Source: Hordeum vulgare subsp. vulgare
Taxonomy: Eukaryota; Streptophyta; Magnoliopsida; Poales; Poaceae
NCBI RefSeq assembly: GCF_904849725.1
Contig: NC_058524.1
Coordinates: 27,435,001-27,499,000 of the forward strand
Direction: 5' to 3'
DNA length: 64,000 nucleotides
Shown here: in pieces, positions 1 through 12,249 of the stretch
Numbering within the stretch: position 1 is the stretch's first letter
Layout: every line of letters starts with the position of its first letter
Notes under the pieces: generated by a model
What the model was told of the DNA's origin: nothing
What the model saw: only the letters and a program-made list of their open reading frames with translations
Databases searched by the model: none
Position numbers and translations under genes: made by a program

Positions 1-230
1 CTCCACGCCAATGTTGTGAACTTGATGCCTATGGATGGAGATGTGTTACTAGGGAACTCCGTTTTTCCCATGTGATGTTTCTTACAACGGCTTTTCGCCG
101 TGTACGAAAAACGACCTTTCTTCCCGTGAGTACCTGACCTTGATTTGTTCCGTTCCCGTTGTTTTTGTGGTACAAGACTTGTTGTTTCTATTCAAAAGTT
201 AACGGAAAATGGATAGCCCAATTAAAAATC
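1..230 (+). mobile_element. LINE 3' tail remnant (possible)
   Basis: The first frame encodes a short stretch containing NVVNLM before breaking up. The same motif, in similar context (DVVNLM), occurs near 58190-58215 at the end of the better supported LINE remnant at 56.4-58.4 kb. The nucleotide sequences share the run ATGTTGTGAACTTGATG. I infer that this is the last part of an old LINE copy whose body lies left of the window. No poly(A) tail or target duplication is visible, so the call is tentative. Confidence 0.35.
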
Positions 231-970
231 ATACTGTAAGCATCCACGTACAGATTTGACTCAATGGTACACCGTGGCTAAAGTTACTTTTAGGCTTCAT
301 TTTGCGCACGTATGATGTGGCATGGAGTGGCCGTTGAAGCCCATTTGCTCACGATGGCGCACTTCATCGTGGCTGCAAACAGAGAGTAGCTGCCTGCCAT
401 AATTGTAGTTTTGGTTGGAGCACAAGCTCCTACGAAACGGCGACTAAGCGTAGACCATTTATTAATTAATCATCGCCAACGACATCAACATCTAGGAACG
501 GCCATTTTCTACTCCCACAGAGAAGACAAAGATATGTTGTTGACCACAGCACTCATACACACTCGATGCAAAAACTAGAAGTGAGGGATGATGCGTCACA
601 ACAAAGATAGGAGTAGCTGGGATAGGGTGCAAATGATTGAATTTTTCCGTTTCTACAAATAAAATAGGAAATAATTGAACCACTGGATGAGCCATATCTT
701 CTTCACAATCGAGTAGTAGCTTTGAATTCGTCAGGCATATAAAAATATGACATCTCTTCTACTAGTATTTCTTTGGCAGTAGGACACGCGCCATGGCACC
801 ACATATTGCAAAGCAAGTACTGTAGCATCTATTGCACAGATATATATTTCAGGATGTAGTGTAAACTGGCAAAAATGCCAAACCATGCTCTTAACTTGGA
901 TTTTTGAACTCACTTTTGGGAAAGAGCTTCCGAGACAAGTTTGTAAAGTGGCAAACCAATTGGAAATTGC
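231..970. other. Intergenic, no feature recognised
   Basis: No convincing gene. Positions about 289-345 resemble the sequence flanking a MITE near 59328-59345 and 59879-59900 (shared TTAGGCTTCATTTTGC and CATGGAGTGG...GTTGAAGC), so part of this is dispersed repeat. The short open frames have no recognisable domain. Confidence 0.3.
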
Positions 971-1371
971 GTTTGGAGCTCGGCTTCTCCATAGAGGCCT
1001 TTAAATTTGAAATTCAAATTTCATGAAAATTCATATTTTTACATTTCAAAAATTTCTGAAAAAAATACAGATATAAGTGAGGGTGTAACACACATGTGTG
1101 TAAATTTTCAGAGAAAAAATATTAAAATGAAGGCTGTACAAAAAAGACAAATCTGAGGCTTTTTTTAACACATGACACTATTCATCGTTTCATGTTATGA
1201 ATTTGTCTTTTTTATGCAGATCGTATGTAAAGGTATTTCATCTTAAAATTTTACACACATACACATAAAATCCTTCTTTACTTGTATGTTTTTTCCTTTT
1301 TGTCAAATCCAAAAAGTTTGAATTTTGAATTGTTCAATTTTTTTGGCCTCCGTAGAGGCGGAGCTCCAAAC
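971..1371. repeat. MITE-like element with terminal inverted repeats
   Basis: The left end GTTTGGAGCTCGGCTTCTCC is matched in inverse orientation at the right end (…GGCGGAGCTCCAAAC, 1355-1371). Both are followed inward by GGCC and an A/T-rich tract with AAATTTGAA-type sequence. The interior is A/T rich and contains the palindrome ACACACATGTGTGT. Size, inverted ends and lack of ORFs fit a non-autonomous DNA transposon. I could not find a convincing target duplication, so the superfamily is open. Confidence 0.6.
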
Positions 1372-1985
1372 GTCTGTTCTCCAAACCAGGTGGCCTGCTA
1401 CAAACAGTTGACCAGACAAACTAACTAATGCATCTGAGCTGATGCTTATAGCAACTGGAACGAGATCCTCCGACTTGGCTTTCACTACGCCAAAGGGATG
1501 TCCAACTCGTATCATCGTCCATGCGGCATCCTTAGACAACGAAGACAGCTTATTCGCTAAGGTGGCCAGAGAAGCCAGCGGCCCGTGTGGCTCCGTGCCA
1601 CCAAAGAGGATGGAAGAACGATGTTTGTACGACGACGAAATCACTACTTAAGTGTTACCTCTTGCACCTAGAAGTAGTTTGACTTCATTTATCATCTTGA
1701 GCAATGAAATCCCTTTACCCCCGTAAGAAAAATGTTACCTCTTGCAAAGGTCACTCTTCATCTTTTTAGGCCATAACGGGTGGACACACTGTATGTGCAT
1801 CAGAATTTAAGACTATTTTTTCATAAGATTATTTTTCAAAAAAAAATTATCTGTTGAACATAGCGTCTGGATACCAAATCCTTACCGGAAACTGAAAAAC
1901 CATGTACCAAGAAAAGCGAAAACAGAAATAACTAACAACCGAAGAAGCCACATACAAAAAAATAAAAAACAAAGCCCGGAAGCAT
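1372..1985. other. Intergenic, no feature recognised
   Basis: A 113-codon minus-strand frame and an overlapping 69-codon plus-strand frame lie at 1303-1651. Neither has a recognisable domain, and the minus-strand one begins inside the preceding inverted-repeat element. I treat both as chance frames. Confidence 0.3.
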
Positions 1986-2465
1986 GGTTGTGGTTTTTAC
2001 CTTTGTTTGGGAAACACAGTCCGTGCTTTTTCCGTTTTTGCTAGGAAACATGAGTTCTTCTTGCGGAATGAAGACTGTGTTTTTCTTTTCTGAGGCTCAG
2101 ATGCGCTTTTCGTGCAAGCACTGGTTAAACTTCTAACAAAAAGCAAATTTGCTTCTCGTGAAAGCATAATTGTGTTTCTCATGAAAGCAAACTTGTGCTT
2201 TCACAAGAAGCGCGGTGCTTCTCGTATTTCAAGAAGCATAGGAGTGCTTCATAATTTTTTTTCCTTCAAAACGTCGGGACAAGGAACCAAAAATTTTAAA
2301 AAAAAGTCTAAAACCCAGAAAATGCGTAAAAATAATAAAAGAACAGAAATTCAAAAAAAGTCCAACACATGATACGTGGCTGTGGCTGGACGAACCACTT
2401 GACGCGCTCCGAACCCAAAAAACGAACGTTGCGGGAGGCCGAAAGGTAAAGCCGTTACTTAGTTG
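1986..2465. repeat. Degenerate Mutator-like repeat with AAGCA/TGCTTC motif array
   Basis: Between about 2100 and 2260 short alternating words (GCTTCTCGTGAAAGCA and variants) recur several times in both orientations. They are followed by an A-rich stretch and then a GC-richer end (GGCTGTGGCTGGACGAACC). I have seen this composition at ends of old Mutator-like elements in Triticeae, but no complete inverted repeat pair or 9-bp duplication could be read. A related block is at 41330-41950. Confidence 0.35.
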
Positions 2466-2680
2466 CTCCTAGACAAGGAATAAGATGCGACGACAAATGT
2501 CATTGGCTGATCTACAAGGGAGGTCCTTGTCGGTGCTTATGGCGTTGGTTTGCCAACCAACCCTCACACACTGCTTTGGTAGGTCACGGCCCAACGGTCG
2601 CTTTAAGCACACAGCCTTGCCAACTGGTGTTCCCCTAAAAAAAACGCACCATTTGGGTGCCAGCATTGGCCACTCACCGT

Positions 2681-2849
2681 CAGGGACGGAGCCAGCATGC
2701 AAGCATAGGGGGGCAAGTTTGTACATGGAGGGGGCAAAGTTCATATGAAATGATTTTTTTTGCTACAACAATCACTATTATAGTAGAAAAAACAATCTGT
2801 TAGGGGGGTCTAGCCCCCCCCCCCCTTGTCCCCCCTAGAATCGTGCCTG
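2681..2849. mobile_element. hAT-type MITE with 8-bp target duplication
   Basis: A 169-bp element starts CAGGGACGGAGCCAGC and ends with the inverse of CAGGCACGATTCTAGG. It is flanked on both sides by the identical 8-mer CTCACCGT (2673-2680 and 2850-2857). Ends beginning CAG and an 8-bp duplication are diagnostic of hAT elements. The interior includes G-rich and C-rich tracts that can pair with each other. No coding capacity. A larger relative is at 59372-59878. Confidence 0.82.
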
Positions 2850-2879
2850 CTCACCGTCCAATCATCCAATGGCCGTTGA

Positions 2880-3340
2880 CTTTTTGTAAAAATAAAAATA
2901 ATATGAAAATTTTCAAATATTTGAAAAAAGTGGGTTTGGAAAAGGTTCACGGATTAGAAAAAATTGAAAGAAATTGAAAAACTTCCAGATTTTTTTAAAA
3001 TTATAACAGGTTTGAAATTTTGAAAAAGGTTCGTGAAATTGGTAAAATTATGATTCAAAAAAAATTCATGAATTGGAAAAAAATCACGAATTCAAAAAAA
3101 GTTCATTAAGATGAAAAGAGGTTCAACGATTTCGAAATTAGTTCATAGAATTGAAATAAGTTTGAAAAATAAAAAGGAGTTCATAAAATTTGCAAACAAA
3201 AATCTCACACATTTCAATAAAATACATGAAATTTAAACTTTATAATTTTGTCATAAATTCACAAAAATTGTAAAAGGTTCTAAATTTGAAAAATTATCAT
3301 TAAATAAAAATTAAAATTCAAAAACCGAAAAAGGGAAAAG
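2880..3340. repeat. A-rich degenerate repeat array
   Basis: Words such as AAAAAGTTCATGAATT, GAAAAAGGTTC and AAATTTGAAAAA recur every 20-40 bases. The composition is strongly A-rich, with no coding potential. It resembles simple arrays inside old Mutator-like elements of Triticeae, but I see no element ends. Confidence 0.4.
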
Positions 3341-4639
3341 GAAAATATTAAAAAATATATATGAAACATAAAAAACATAGGAAAACCAGATAAACCCCGT
3401 GAAAAGAAAAACCAACATACAAGCCCAGAAAATCGGAGGGAACCTTCTCACCCGTCGAAGAGAGACAACATGGGCCAGCAGGCCATTTAGGAGCCAACAT
3501 CCCTAGACGACGTGCAATTCCTACTTGATGCTTAGCGCTAAGAGTTAAATAGGACTTGCGCATCGTCAAGCGGACATGATAAGGGGCGTGAGTGTGCCTG
3601 ACGTCGACATTAGGTTTCCCCACGCCGAGATAGAGATATGGAGTCGCGGTACGGCCGTGTCCGTGGCTGAGGTGGAGGTGGACATCGACGAGGCCGTAAA
3701 GGTGTCGTGTGTGCATGATCATTGAGGTGTGCCAGTGCATGTATGCATGAGGCGAACATGTCCAAGAAAACACGAACCACCCATTGTTACTACTCATTAG
3801 GCAAGAGCAGTGCATCATCGTTGTGCTTGGAAAAAGGAAGCCTTTGGGTAGGAGAACCAAAGGAGAGGCCAAACGCATTGACACATTGGTGACCAGTGAG
3901 TGCAAAATCGACGGGAGTGTGTGTTTGTGCGTGTGTGAGGCAGGCACGCGGTTCCCTCCACTCGATGTGACGGTGCCCAGACGAAGAGATCTGCCAACAG
4001 ATCAAAATATATTGGCGGCCGGCGACCAATGCTTGGCGAATGGAGAATCGCTATTGCTATTCTCCGTTGCTTTCCGTGGGGAAGCGGCGAGTGGTAGGCG
4101 ATGACGAACAGCTTCCCATGACCAGTGAATTCGATTCGTCCCAGTGACAGGTCGATCTTGGCACGTCCTAGCTACTGGCTTGCTGCTTTTCTTTCCTCTG
4201 CGTGTTCCAGGCATTGGTGCTCGCCCACAGTGCATTGGTGGCATCTTCCCCAGCATATCAGAAAGCTAGATCCGTCTGCAAGACATAAACAACGTGACAT
4301 CAGTTGTCTGTGTGGTGCTAGATTTGATGATAACCCCCCAGGTCATTTAAACCCCACATGTCAGTGACACATTAAAGGGACCTGTGAGTAAGGATTGGCC
4401 AATAAAGAGGGTTATCGTCAATTATCCCTTTCGTAATGACACCGAAATATGTTGTGCATGGAAGTTGGAACCATCTCACATATTGTGGTTGTTCCGAACG
4501 TTGACCACACTTCAGTTACTAGGCTAGAGGCGGGAAGAGCGAATCTAAGCTAACCTGGTTTCTTAGGCAATTGAAGGGAGCTCTCTCGACCTCTACAATA
4601 AACTACTAAAGGTGCACACAACCAAAAATTTATACAATA
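3341..4639. other. Intergenic, no gene supported
   Basis: A 199-codon minus-strand frame (3348-3947) is rich in His, Ser and Leu and has no recognisable domain. It is overlapped by equally long frames on the other strand, so I regard it as chance. The remaining sequence has no recognisable repeat. Confidence 0.35.
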
Positions 4640-5352
4640 TTCTTGGTTATGAAAGATTCAGCTTAATAAGAAAGACGACCCCATCATTTGGAAGCTCGCG
4701 TCTGATGCTTGCTACTTCACCGTTTTGGCGTACGATGTCCAATTTCTTGGATTGACCTCATTCAGGATCAAGCCATGAGTTTGGAAAACTTGGCGGGCTT
4801 CAAAGTGCAATTTTTTTCCTTGGCTCATAATGCAAAACCGGGTTTGGACAAATGAGAGATTGGAAAAGTGAGGGTGGCCAAATGATGGGCTATGTCAACT
4901 CTGCAAATGCCACCCGGAGATAGTAACTCGCCCCCTTTTCCAATGCCGATACACAACAAGGATTTGGTGCAGGATCAAGGATTGGCTTGGCACAGAAGAA
5001 CCTGACCCTCAAACTGGCAACATTTCAACGATGTCCACACTAGGTGGACTGAAGCGGTTAGCTCCAACATTCGTCCAAATAACGCCTTCGCTTCACTTTC
5101 TGATGATCGTGTCTTGGAGATATCGAATGAGAAATGCTAAAGTCTTTTTTTTCATAAATTTGCCTCTTTGCCATCGATCATTTTTCAAAACATCAAGAGC
5201 GAGGCTAGTGTATCGCCGGGACGAAACATTTAGGAGCGATTGTCCCGGTAGAGTAATCCGTTTGAGCTTCGGGCTTCAGCCTTGTATATACTTTTCTACT
5301 TACTTAATTAATGAAAAGGCAAAGCTTTTGCCTTGTTTAAAACAAAATTCAC
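4640..5352 (+). pseudogene. LINE (L1-type) ORF2 C-terminal remnant with zinc-finger region
   Basis: Read in broken plus-strand frames, 4640-5050 resembles the end of plant L1-type LINE ORF2. It has a Cys-rich segment (LCQLCK), then LFQCRYTTRIWCRIKDWLG, which is the zf-RVT domain that follows reverse transcriptase in these elements. Frameshifts and stops interrupt it. The last 100 bases (FSTYLINEKAKLLPCLK in translation) and the TTAATTAATGAAAAGGCAAAGCTTTTGCC motif region before an A-rich end are typical of the 3' terminus of grass LINEs. The 5' part is missing, as is common for LINEs. The gene product would have been an endonuclease/reverse transcriptase; this copy is dead. Confidence 0.65.
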
Positions 5353-5590
5353 AGTTCATCCACAAATAAAAAGTGTAGAAATATACATGCACAACATAAA
5401 GTAACCATACTGAATATGGTTGTGAACTGTGAATGATTGCTGAGAAGTAACCATGGATGAACCGGACGATTGTTGAGAAATAAGCATGCCTAACCAACCC
5501 GTTGTTCATGAAAAACAAAGGGGACAAAAAACTTGATCTTCTTAGCAACGCCGGACCAAGCACCACTCACATGATAGTAGAGTTGGAGGG
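5353..5590. other. Spacer between LINE remnants
   Basis: No coding sequence. It contains the inverted words CACAGTTCAT and GAACTGTGAATG (about 5350-5430). Nothing else recognised. Confidence 0.3.
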
Positions 5591-6898
5591 CTTATTTCTA
5601 AGCCAGGTGAGGAACAACAGAGTTCGAGCTCCCGCGACCAGGGCGAACTAGGGTTTCTTCCCTCCCCCTTCCACCGCCGCCGGCCTTCCCGCTGCCGCTG
5701 GCCGCCAGTCAGGCACCCCTCCCCTTTCCCCGCCCCGTCCCTCCCCCTCCTCCCAGATCCGCCTTCGTGCCGCCTCCCCGGGAGGTGGCCGGGGTGGCAC
5801 GCGAGCTCCTCCCCGTGGGCATTTTCCTCCATCGTCTCCTCCCCTGCCGCCGCCGGCGGGCGCCCCCGACGCTGGCCTGGGTGGTGCCGGCGGCGGCGGG
5901 ACCTCCTTTCTCCGTGCACGCGTCCCCCCTTCCCAGGGCAGGGGCCAGCGGCGGTCCGGCGACCCGGTGATGGTGGCCGGCGACGGCTGAGGTGGCGGTG
6001 CTGCTCCCTGGCGGCATGGCGACGTGGTGGTGCGGGATGGCCGGCGGCGCGCCCCCGGCCTACATCTGGGCCCTGCAGGCCCCATCTGGGTCCTAGCGGG
6101 CCGGCTCCTGACGTGGCTGCGGTGTCTTCTGCATGGTGGTGACACGGAGCAGCTTGAACAGGGGGCGGCGTTGCCGACGGCATGCCTGTTGCAGCGTGAT
6201 GGCGGGAGCTTTACGAGGCGGCCCTGGCCAGGCCTGTGGGCCCACGGGCCTGGTATGCTCCTGCTATTGCGTCCGGTCGGCTACCATCGTTGATGGTGGA
6301 GATTGAACCCTCCCGCGTGCCAACGATGCTGCTGCTCCTTGTCCCGGCTCCTCTTCATCGTTGTGCAGGCTTCTCCTTACGGTGTCGTGGTGAGACGGTG
6401 CAGGGGTCTCAAGGCCGTGTTGGTGCAGGGTGTCGGTTGGTTTGGTGGCAGGCTCCGGAGCGCCCGAGGTGCAGGTTGGGATCGGGGGAAACCCCTGTCG
6501 GCCCGGCCGACACTGACGCGGTTATGCCCTTGGGTGTCGCCGAACCTTCCTAGAGGGCGTTAGGGCTACCCTTCCTAGCGCCTCGTCGCGTACCGAGGAA
6601 AATCCTTGCCACCGGCATCGTTATCATCGCATTCCTTCTTGGAGGTGTTGATGGGTACGGGCGCTTCGAAGTCCTGGAGCTTGGTGAAAGACTCTTGGTG
6701 GACGCAACGGTCGCGAGTCTTTTGTGTTTTCTGAATCCGTCAGTGTTGGCATTTATTTCTTTTGTGTTTCCTTTTCCATTTTTTTTGGACGTGACTGTGT
6801 TGTTTCTGTTCCAACACCTATCATCGGATGTTCTCGTTGGTTGCTTTGTAATACAAACCGGGGAAAACCTTTTTTGGTCTTATTTCTAAGCCAGGTGA
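5591..6898 (+). mobile_element. LINE-like, ORF2-less insertion with exact 20-bp target duplication
   Basis: The 20-mer CTTATTTCTAAGCCAGGTGA occurs at 5591-5610 and again at 6879-6898, bracketing 1268 bp. Long variable-length target duplications are the hallmark of target-primed reverse transcription. The insert begins with a very GC-rich block that resembles 5' leaders of grass L1-type LINEs (GAACTAGGGTTTCTTCCCTCCC). It ends with TTTGTAATACAAACCGGGGAAAACC plus a T-rich tail, a LINE 3'-end signature. No endonuclease or reverse transcriptase sequence lies between, so it is either an internally deleted LINE or a non-autonomous element using LINE ends. Long open frames on both strands in the GC-rich half are low complexity (Arg/Pro/Gly) and I do not call them genes. 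Confidence 0.75.
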
Positions 6899-9489
6899 TG
6901 ATAGTGTAGCATGTTTTGTGCCTGCATGCCCGTGGTTAATGCCAAAAGCCAAGTTATGAAAAGAAAAGAGAAACAGCACTCTAGATACTATCGGATCGTT
7001 CTCCACAAAAAAAATGATCTACGAAACTCTAAAGTAAATTGAGAATCCATTAAGGGGCATGTGGGTGGGTGTACGGCCGTGATTTCTAGCCACAAAACAT
7101 GCATGGTAACGCACCAGTTGAATTAGCTTTCTTGATTGTACGTGTACAGAGGTCGCACGACCGAGAGAATGTTCCAGTTAACACTGCTTTACAATTATGA
7201 TCAACAGAAGGACGCGGACGTTTTGTTCGCGGGTGGCTCGGTGTATCTACACCCTATATAAAATAATAATTTAATGATTCAACAAAAAGTTAAGAATTTC
7301 TGAAAATATTTTTGAAATAAAGCTAACACTTCATTGTACTTGTGAGAATGATTCCGCGAAAAGAAAATCCCCATTTGGCTTGTTTTCAAAAAAGACAATT
7401 TTTGACCGAAATAATGTGAGTAGTGACCTATAATACCAAATAGTTTGTCCCTTTTTTGCCCTGGAGTCAACAAATTGTTTTTTTTTGTGTGAAAATCTAT
7501 ATACTGGTGGAAAAGAAAGTCAAGTTTATTGAAAAAACATCTGAACTATTTTAAATTTTTATTTAACTATTAAAAAAAGTTCTCCATTTAGGTTGTATCT
7601 ATAACCAAGAACCAAATTAGTGTATTTGCCATCAAAAGAAGCACTACACACTTGTACACCCCTGATTAAAGCACAACAATCTTTCATACAACTCTTATTG
7701 GTTCCACTGTAGTTCGACTCGTGTTAAACTACTCCAACAATCATATCTAATTATCATTCGCGTGGAGAGAGAGAGAGAGAGAGCTAGGATCGATAGATGG
7801 TGTCTTATAGGTTCATGTGGCCGGCCGCGTGATGATTAGCTCACCAATTGGATAGCTCATGTTCATGGGAACATATTCACCGTGAACGAAACAAAAAAAG
7901 TGATGATCTTTTCCTTTCTCATTCAGCTAAAATTAGACTTAGAGCTGGATCTTGGACAGGACAAGAAGGTCGTGCTCAAAATTTATATGTAAGTTTTTTT
8001 TTTGGTAATATTATTTTGGGTACTATCTCTGATATGTATTAGTTGTTGCCCAGGTGGATGTATCTATCACTAAAATACATGTAAATACATCCATTTTTGC
8101 GAGAATCAATATGGATCGGAGAGATTATTAATTTTCAATGAATCTTAAATTTACTTAAATAATTATTCTGGTATATTAAGGATTAACTAATTACAATCCC
8201 TATCCTCCCAATGAATCAAACAAAATTTGCAATATGGGTAATTTCTAATCTCCACCTTTAATATGCATTGAAACCTATGAATATTTTGGCCCGGACAAAG
8301 GGGGGGGGGGGGGTTGTACTGGAGCCAAACTCATATTCAATCCAATGAGCTCATTCTTGTATAAAATTAGACAAAAAAGGCAAACCTTTCATTAACCTCA
8401 AACCATCTTTTATGATTTGGGCTTGGAAACTAAGTGAACTCACAGTTGTGCTACTTATCAATTAATTAATATTTCTCTTTCCTCGTTGGCTCAACAAGTG
8501 ACTAAGATTTTAAGGAAAACTTCCGCAATTTCAAAAAAAATATTGCGTCCCGAGGTTCCATGAGCCAGCTCTTCATTTTGAATTAATTAAAAAAACATCC
8601 TTACAATAAAAAAAATCCCCAAAGGGATTTCACGTGTAGATGCTATGATATCAATGAAAAGATGGTCTTGTGAAGCGCGGTGAAAACAATGTGATGATGT
8701 GTAGTTGTGCATGGCACTACCTGTATTTTCTATGTTGGACTTTCATACTTGTCCTCTCTTTGTGCAACATAGTACATTATAACATGTACAAGTTATATTT
8801 CTTGAAAATATTTTGGGACACACAACTATTTTTTATTTTATTTTCAAAATAAAGAGCTTCATGGAGCTTGTGAGTACAAAAACACCGTCCTACATTTCTC
8901 GTATTGTTGGTTATATGATACAATTATACATACTTGTAGATTTGACAATGAACAAAATGGAAGAGCATAACTTATAGGTCCATTCCATCAATGATTGTGG
9001 GCCTCAAAATTGGACCATATTCGTAAATCTTCCAAGGTGAAAAAATCGATATTTATCAGAAACTTATTCATTGAAACTTGGGTCAAAAAGACCTAGAATG
9101 ACTCGTCATCAACACCTGGCCGACATTGACTATAGTGTAGCATGATAGATAGGCTCAACCAGGGTAGTGTCTAATTTGTATATATTACAGTACTCAAATC
9201 TGTCGTAGAATGGCCATAAATACATGAAAGATATGTATCCATGTATGCTTTTCCAAATCAAAATTTTAATGCATAAATATCGATGAGTTGAGATGTTTTT
9301 TAGCTATGCAAGATGGGATGTGCAAGTCGCTGTTATTCTTGAGGTTGAGTTGAGACGACTGCAGATCTGACCAAGAATGCATAAATATCAATGCATACCA
9401 GTTTTTTCTAGTGATGCAGGAGTGGGTCCTGCTAGAGCCGCATAACCTTGGAAATTAGTAAAATTTCAACTAAGCTCATCGAACTTCCC
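6899..9489. other. Intergenic, only simple repeats seen
   Basis: Contains a (GA)n tract at about 7765-7783 and a G homopolymer at 8300-8313. At 9405-9414 the motif TTTTTTCTAGTG looks like a CACTA-type 3' end, but I could not find its partner. No ORF with a recognisable domain. Confidence 0.3.
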
Positions 9490-11475
9490 TAACAAACAAC
9501 GTGTAGAGAGTGCTAAGCGGGTTTGCCGGGCAGCCGCTCTGTAGCCGTACCGGTTACAAGTGCTAATGTTTTACCAAGTGCAAATGTTTTTTTATGAATA
9601 ATAAATAGCACACCAAGGGAAAAAGAATTAGACTGGAATTTATGACGTTTACAAGTGCCCAAACATTGCCAAGTGCTTTCTATGGGGAGCTCAACAATGA
9701 TAGAAGTTTGCTGAGTACTTCATATAAATAAATCAGTAAAAGCGTGAAACTCAGCGATGGTCAACAATTGCTCAAGGCCCATAAAAACTCGGGAATCATA
9801 TGAAACTCGGCAAATTCAGCACTTTGCCAAGTATACATTAGAAAAAACAGTAAATACCTGCTAGATTGGACCCACCTAGAACAGACCACGTGTCCGTGAC
9901 CATGGTGCTCCCTTTTGCCAAGATCTCTCTAATGAAGACTTGGCAAACTTTTACCATTTTCATTTTTTAAGTAAAAATATTAGGACGCACCAACAGGTGC
10001 AACATGTCAATCTTTGTCGAGTTCACCACTGAGCCACTCAGTAAAACCTTCCCACATAAATCAACTGCATGACCTTTTATGCTAAGGTCGGAGCTCGACA
10101 ACCATTTTTAAAATTGAGAATGGAAGGAGTCACCAGGTGGTGCCACATGGCACCGTTCCCAAGCTAGGCGTCCAACAATTGCTTTTACTTTGTTTACAAC
10201 TAGTCGTGCAATACCACAGAAATATATATTCCTAAGTATCAAATGACATCCACATGTGACATATCACAACATAAATATGGTATCTAGATATCACATAAGC
10301 TTAGGTACAAATGCAATTTCATAAGTTTGGACAAGTACAAATTCATAATTTCACAAGTACAAGCATGGTTTCATGGATTTTCATAATGCTAGAAATGGAC
10401 ACGACCTCTACTGTGATGGATGAGGGAGTGGAGGGTGTGCCATAGCTGCCACACATTAAGAAAGTGTTTGTAGTTAGTTTTGTAAGCATTGTAGTAAATA
10501 ATTTTATCCGATAATAAAGTTGGCTATAATGGGGGACAATAACCTCAAAATTTGTGAGGAGTATCTCTCTTGCGGCCCTTTATTTCCGCAATAGCGACAC
10601 ATGTGCCAACTCAGCTTCCTACCTTCACCCAATTTCCCCCTCCAATTGAGCCTATTATTTCATTGAAAACTCAAATGAATGTCGTAATGCAAGAATGTAA
10701 AGATATTGGAGGATAAATGAAAGGTACAAATGTGGAGATCAGCAATTACAGATGAACTGGCCATCGGATGATTTCATACGGAAACAAAAACGAGAGGATG
10801 AATCAATGAAAGGTACAACTAAGAAACACGTGGAAAATCTAGCCTCTTGTATCCTTTGCCAAGCTCAGCACAACTACACTAGGGAAATACCAGCTCACCT
10901 ACCAACTATTGTATATCTTTGTGGAGATCTACAATCGGCAAAGAAAACATTTGGTGAACACATGTTGCACGTGTCATGCTTCTATTTGTCAAAGGACCAT
11001 CTATAGTTGGCAAAGGTTTGACGAGTTCTGGCAATGAGAACTTGTTACTTTATTGTGCCATGCGCCATGCTTCTACTAATCGAAGGAATGACGAGTTCCA
11101 CATTCGGCAAAGGTTTGCCAAGTTTTGACAATGAGAACTCAAAATTTCTTGTGACGCGCATCACACTACTAGTCGTCGAAGGACTGTTGGGTTCCACACT
11201 CGGCAAAAGATCATGCCACATGGCACAACTATTGACGGGTTGTTTCGTTTTATGTGGTAGTTTGTCGAGTTGTCATTTCTAGAAACTCAACAAAGCATGT
11301 TGAAGTGTTTGTCAAGTACCCGATAATAAGAAATCGACAGAGTTAATGATTGTCGTTGCACTCCCAGCCAAGTCATGTTTGCCAAGAACACAACTTAGCA
11401 GACACAATGCTGATTTTGTTTTTTTTTGGGGGGGGGGGGGGGGGGGCTTACCAAGTACGCTATAAACTCAACAAA
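9490..11475. repeat. Degenerate CACTA-type subterminal repeat region
   Basis: Words of the type CTCGGCAAA, TTTGCCAAG and AAGTGC recur in both orientations from about 9520 to 11330 (for example near 9790, 9825, 11105, 11115 and 11200). Similar words make up subterminal repeats of some grass CACTA elements. The exact ends are not visible, and no transposase frame lies between. An uninterrupted G tract of about 19 bases at 11428-11446 sits near the right side. Confidence 0.35.
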
Positions 11476-12249
11476 GTAACTGATAGATAATGCTAAATCA
11501 ATACTAAGGAGGACATGGAAACAATATTATGCCATGAAAAAAGATCAATGCACATTGAATGAAATAGTTGTAAGACAAACCACCCATAAATAGTTTTCAT
11601 ATTCTAGATTTTTCTATTTAATAGGTAGATAATTATCTTTTTATTGAATGGCACAGGAAATTCACCAACGTGCATTCTAGAAAATTATTCAACATTATAG
11701 CTCTTTGTCGTATATTTAAACAGACAATTAATTGTAGAAAACATATATATGCAATTCATATAAGTGGCATTAATTAATTTGTGAATACTTTCAGTTTCAT
11801 TTTTTTCTTCTATCTAAAAGAATTCGGTTAAATCAAATAATAAAAGAGTTGTCTCAAAAAAGGAAAAAATATGTCAGTCTCCTTGCAACATGTGCATCAA
11901 ATTTATTGAAATCGATGTTCAAAAACACAATGACGTAATTATATAATAAAGTAGTATATTTTATATTTACTTGTATTATTACATAGTTGGAGGGTAATAG
12001 ATAACTGTTCTAATTAAGATCATACGTTGGAAAACCCTTATTAAAAAGTAAAAAAGTTCACTATAAATAAATGATAACTAACTTAACAATGTATATAAGG
12101 AAGTGTAAAATATAGGTTAATCTGAGTTGAAATTTGTGTGACATTTGAATGTTCTGTTTAAACAATACATCTTGTAACGAACATCTGAATAACAAGTATA
12201 TTAGATCAAATTTTGCTCAATAAGGTCACGTGTGTAGTAGATATTTTTG
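11476..12249. other. A/T-rich spacer
   Basis: A/T-rich sequence with no long open frame, no inverted ends and no recognised element. Confidence 0.3.

Noticed and set aside
3348..3947. 199-codon minus-strand frame as a gene
   Set aside because: No domain, no start context or splice signals, and overlapping frames on the opposite strand.
5542..6183. 213-codon minus-strand frame in the GC-rich LINE-like insertion
   Set aside because: Arg/Pro/Gly low-complexity translation, overlapped by long frames in other phases on both strands; explained by base composition.
9405..9414. CACTA 3' terminus (TTTTTTCTAGTG)
   Set aside because: No partner end or 3-bp duplication could be found; a chance match is possible.
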